Part shown: positions 61,514 through 64,000 of the stretch, in pieces
Position numbering within the stretch: the first letter of the stretch is position 1
How the letters are laid out: each line of letters starts with the position of its first letter
Assembly (NCBI GenBank): GCA_910575155.1
Contig: CAJTDX010000014.1
Coordinates: forward strand, 19,024-83,023
Direction of reading: 5' to 3'
Length of the DNA stretch: 64,000 nucleotides
Source of the DNA: Lachnospiraceae bacterium
GTDB taxonomy: Bacteria > Bacillota > Clostridia > Lachnospirales > Lachnospiraceae
Notes under the pieces: model-generated
Databases searched by the model: none
Told to the model about the DNA's origin: nothing
The model's input: the letters and a program-made list of their open reading frames with translations, nothing else
Made by a program: the position numbers and the translations under genes

Positions 61514-63025
61514 TCAGCGGATCATAGTTAAAACATCCATCGGCTTTCGGCTCAATGTACTGTCCAACGCTTCACTTATAAAGAACATTACTGCCGCAAG
61601 CTCTGCCCCTGCTACAACCAGCGCCGTTAAAAAATGATACTGTATTTCAAGCTCTTCCGGCAGGATATGATCCTCAAGCAGGTGCTGGTCCTGGCTCATC
61701 TGCTGCGCCAGTCCATGCTCTCCCCGTGCAATGGCTGCATTGATTTCTTCCTCTGTGTATTCCTTCACTTCATTTCCTCCTCCTATCCCTTTATATATAC
61801 CATTCCCAAGGACAGGCGTAAGAAGCATGCACGTAATGAATGCAGTCAGAAAAGCAGTCAATGTGATAAAAAGGTATTCTTTTTTCACCAGGCTGCGGAT
61901 TTCCTTTACCGGCACTCCCATTGCCAGAAAGATTCCCCATTCCCTTCTTCTCTTTTTCGCATTATGCGTCATAAGAAGCGAGATCAGAACCAGTGTCAGA
62001 ATTCCCGAGATGATAACGGTCCAAAACAGTATTAGTTTCATATTCGTCAGAGGTCTTATGGCGTCGCTGTATTGCGAATCATCCTCGCACACTTCAAAGT
62101 ACCTCCAGTCTATCCAGTCCAATGCACGGACTTTTTCCATCACTTTTTCAACCTCATCCGGATGTTCAACATAGAAGCGTCCAATTTCTAATTGATCTGG
62201 CTCGCCGTATAATTCGTCTAACACTTCACCCGTCTTTCGGTCCACCACAATCCAGTTTTCTAAAATATCCTCTTCTAAAGTCATTGAGGATACAGACTGT
62301 TCATACGTCAGTTGATAAAAACCGACAATTTCTGTATCAACTCCGCCCAGAGAATAGATTGGATAATCCACACCTATATCTAAAGAACTTGTTTCAATCC
62401 GGAAGGGATCTCCCACCTTCAGATGATTTTTTTCCGCCAGTTTTTTGGAAATGATTACTTTATAGGCATCGTCCTGCTTAATATGCCTTCCTTCTGTTAA
62501 CGCAAAAGATCCATTCTGAAAGTTCTTCTCATGTTGACTGTTGCAGGCAACACGGGCCAGAGTCCTATATAACAGATTCTTTACTTCTTCTGCTGTATGT
62601 ATATAACCAGGGCTTGGATGCGCAAGCTGTTCAATATAGCCATAATAAAAAGATCCCTCCAGCAACTGGTAGTCTAACAACAAAACAGACTGGGGTCTTC
62701 CGGCATTATACTCTGTAATATCTTCGACTTCATCCTGTACCCGTTCTAACATCTCAAAGTTCACATTGGGGCCGCAATAGAACTGGTAAACCCGCCCTGA
62801 TACTTCCACTTCTTTGAAAAATTCGGGTTTGCTTTCATCTTTCACTACCCGCAGCTTAAAACTGCTTCCATAACTTTTTTTTATTTCTTCAATGGCATGA
62901 TCCGCAGACTGGTAGATCATAAAAATGCTTAGAAACAAAAGTGAAAGGCCTGCCAATACAAGAAATATAAGAAAATTGATTTTCCTGCGGCACAAGGATA
63001 AATATAATTTTTTCCAATTTTTCAT
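61514..63025 (-). CDS. FtsX-type permease, copy B (503 residues)
   Basis: This has the same length and plan as copy A: one N-terminal helix, a large outer domain, three C-terminal helices and the EEEINAAIARGEHG loop. Differences from copy A gather in residues 70-170 (for example YQFYCGPNVNF for YRMYCGPDVSF), while the last 330 residues are nearly identical. The leader and ribosome-binding region (about 50 bp) are also shared with copy A. It follows copy C by 92 bp in the same direction. Confidence 0.88.
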   Translation of the reverse strand: MKNWKKLYLSLCRRKINFLIFLVLAGLSLLFLSIFMIYQSADHAIEEIKKSYGSSFKLRVVKDESKPEFFKEVEVSGRVYQFYCGPNVNFEMLERVQDEVEDITEYNAGRPQSVLLLDYQLLEGSFYYGYIEQLAHPSPGYIHTAEEVKNLLYRTLARVACNSQHEKNFQNGSFALTEGRHIKQDDAYKVIISKKLAEKNHLKVGDPFRIETSSLDIGVDYPIYSLGGVDTEIVGFYQLTYEQSVSSMTLEEDILENWIVVDRKTGEVLDELYGEPDQLEIGRFYVEHPDEVEKVMEKVRALDWIDWRYFEVCEDDSQYSDAIRPLTNMKLILFWTVIISGILTLVLISLLMTHNAKKRRREWGIFLAMGVPVKEIRSLVKKEYLFITLTAFLTAFITCMLLTPVLGNGIYKGIGGGNEVKEYTEEEINAAIARGEHGLAQQMSQDQHLLEDHILPEELEIQYHFLTALVVAGAELAAVMFFISEALDSTLSRKPMDVLTMIR

Positions 63026-63117
63026 TTTCCACCCCCTAAAAATATAATAACAGCGGTATTAACTTACCATACAGTTGAAAATATTATTCTTTGTTAGTGT
63101 TTTTAAAACAGTAAACC

Positions 63118-64000
63118 TCAGCGGATCATAGTTAAAACATCCATCGGCTTTCGGCTCAATGTACTGTCCAACGCTTCACTTATAAAGAACATTACTGCCG
63201 CAAGCTCTGCCCCTGCTACAACCAGCGCCGTTAAAAAATTGAACTGTATTTCAAGCTCTTCCGGCAGGATATGATCTTGAAGCAGGTGCTGGTCCTGGCT
63301 CATCTGCTGCGCCAGTCCATGCTCTCCCCGTGCAATGGCTGCATTGATTTCTTCCTCTGTGTATTCCTTCACTTCATTTCCTCCTCCCATCCCTTTATAT
63401 ATACCATTCCCAAGGACAGGCGTAAGAAGCATGCACGTAATGAATGCAGTCAGAAAAGCAGTCAATGTGATAAAAAGGTATTCTTTTTTCACCAGGCTGC
63501 GGATTTCCTTTACCGGCACTCCCATTGCCAGAAAGATTCCCCATTCCCTTCTTCTCTTTTTCGCATTATGCGTCATAAGAAGCGAGATCAGAACCAGTGT
63601 CAGAATTCCCGAGATGATAACGGTCCAAAACAGTATTAGTTTCATATTTGTCAGAGGTTTTATGGCCTCGCTGTATTGCGAATCATCCTCGCACACTTCA
63701 AAGTACCTCCAGTCTATCCAATCCAATGCACGGACTTTTTCCATCACTTTTTCAACCTCATCCGGATGTTCAACATAGAAGATTCCGGATCCCAGCTGGT
63801 CTGGCTCGCCATATAATTCGTCTAACACTTCACCCGTCTTCCGGTCCACCACAATCCAGTTTTCTAAAATATCCTCTTCTAAAGTCATTGAGGATACAGA
63901 CTGTTCATACGTCAGTTGATAAAAACCGACAATTTCTGTATCAACTCCGCCCAGAGAATAGATTGGATAATCCACACCTATATCTAAAGAACTTGTTTCA
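63118..64000 (-). CDS. FtsX-type permease, copy C (cut by window edge)
   Basis: This is the C-terminal 294 codons of a third copy; the 5' part lies beyond the window. The sequence is nearly identical to copies A and B except for a short patch, DQLGSGIFYVEHP in place of DQLEIGRFYVEHP. Its stop codon context AAACCTCAGCGGATCAT is shared with copies A and B and with the region in front of the S8 protease. The real start is not in the window; an internal ATG at 63975 is not the start. Confidence 0.88.
   Translation of the reverse strand, partial: ETSSLDIGVDYPIYSLGGVDTEIVGFYQLTYEQSVSSMTLEEDILENWIVVDRKTGEVLDELYGEPDQLGSGIFYVEHPDEVEKVMEKVRALDWIDWRYFEVCEDDSQYSEAIKPLTNMKLILFWTVIISGILTLVLISLLMTHNAKKRRREWGIFLAMGVPVKEIRSLVKKEYLFITLTAFLTAFITCMLLTPVLGNGIYKGMGGGNEVKEYTEEEINAAIARGEHGLAQQMSQDQHLLQDHILPEELEIQFNFLTALVVAGAELAAVMFFISEALDSTLSRKPMDVLTMIR

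Overview
The window looks like the chromosome of a spore-forming member of the Clostridia, most likely a gut Lachnospiraceae. Supporting signs are veg, spoVG, a SPOCS-LysM sporulation-type protein, the glgC/glgD pair, a long divergent PRPP synthetase, a DnaD protein with two DnaD domains, a gut-type beta-glucuronidase, and strong GGAGG ribosome-binding sites with sigA-type TTGACA/TATAAT promoters. No rRNA or tRNA genes and no CRISPR array were seen.

Layout. From 1 to 20 kb there is mostly housekeeping: the start of a sensor kinase cut by the window edge, an HD-GYP protein, beta-glucuronidase, murA, a PrcB-like lipoprotein, plsC, murF-ddl, a SPOCS-LysM protein, veg, a Y-family polymerase, a heterodimeric ABC exporter and a MacB-type ATPase/permease pair. 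From 20 to 28 kb lies surface-protein territory: a 5'-truncated coiled-coil/FN3 gene next to an unidentified coding remnant, then a 2200-residue secreted protein with large tandem repeats near its C-terminus. From 28 to 32 kb an operon-like run combines ApbE, a NusG-domain-II protein, a Gx-type membrane protein and a two-component system. From 32 to 48 kb there is a conserved block: foldase lipoprotein, mfd, pth, uppP, an SH3/FN3 secreted protein, spoVG, glgD-glgC, murC, a dnaD-dnaC operon preceded by a DnaA-box cluster, and prs. Several of these genes (veg, spoVG, prs, pth, mfd) sit close together near the origin in Bacillus subtilis.

From 48 to 64 kb the window becomes accessory. A BceAB-type peptide-detoxification transporter is followed by an island on the minus strand. 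The island holds an FtsX-type permease with its ATPase, a six-TM ABC exporter without a peptidase domain, a cytoplasmic-looking subtilisin-family (S8) protease, and three near-identical copies of a 503-residue FtsX-type permease, the last running off the window. Between the copies lie mobile-element debris: a truncated acyl-CoA dehydratase activase, an Rpn-type nuclease, a TnpW-like relic and a broken IS1634-type transposase.

How the parts work together. MurA, MurC, MurF, Ddl and UppP are cell-wall precursor and lipid-carrier enzymes. Pth and Mfd support translation and transcription-coupled repair. DnaD and DnaC load the helicase, with a possible DnaA link through the upstream boxes. The most interesting candidate for something undescribed is the S8 protease / ABC exporter / amplified FtsX permease island. 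Its gene content fits peptide processing, export or sensing, but no precursor peptide could be identified with confidence.
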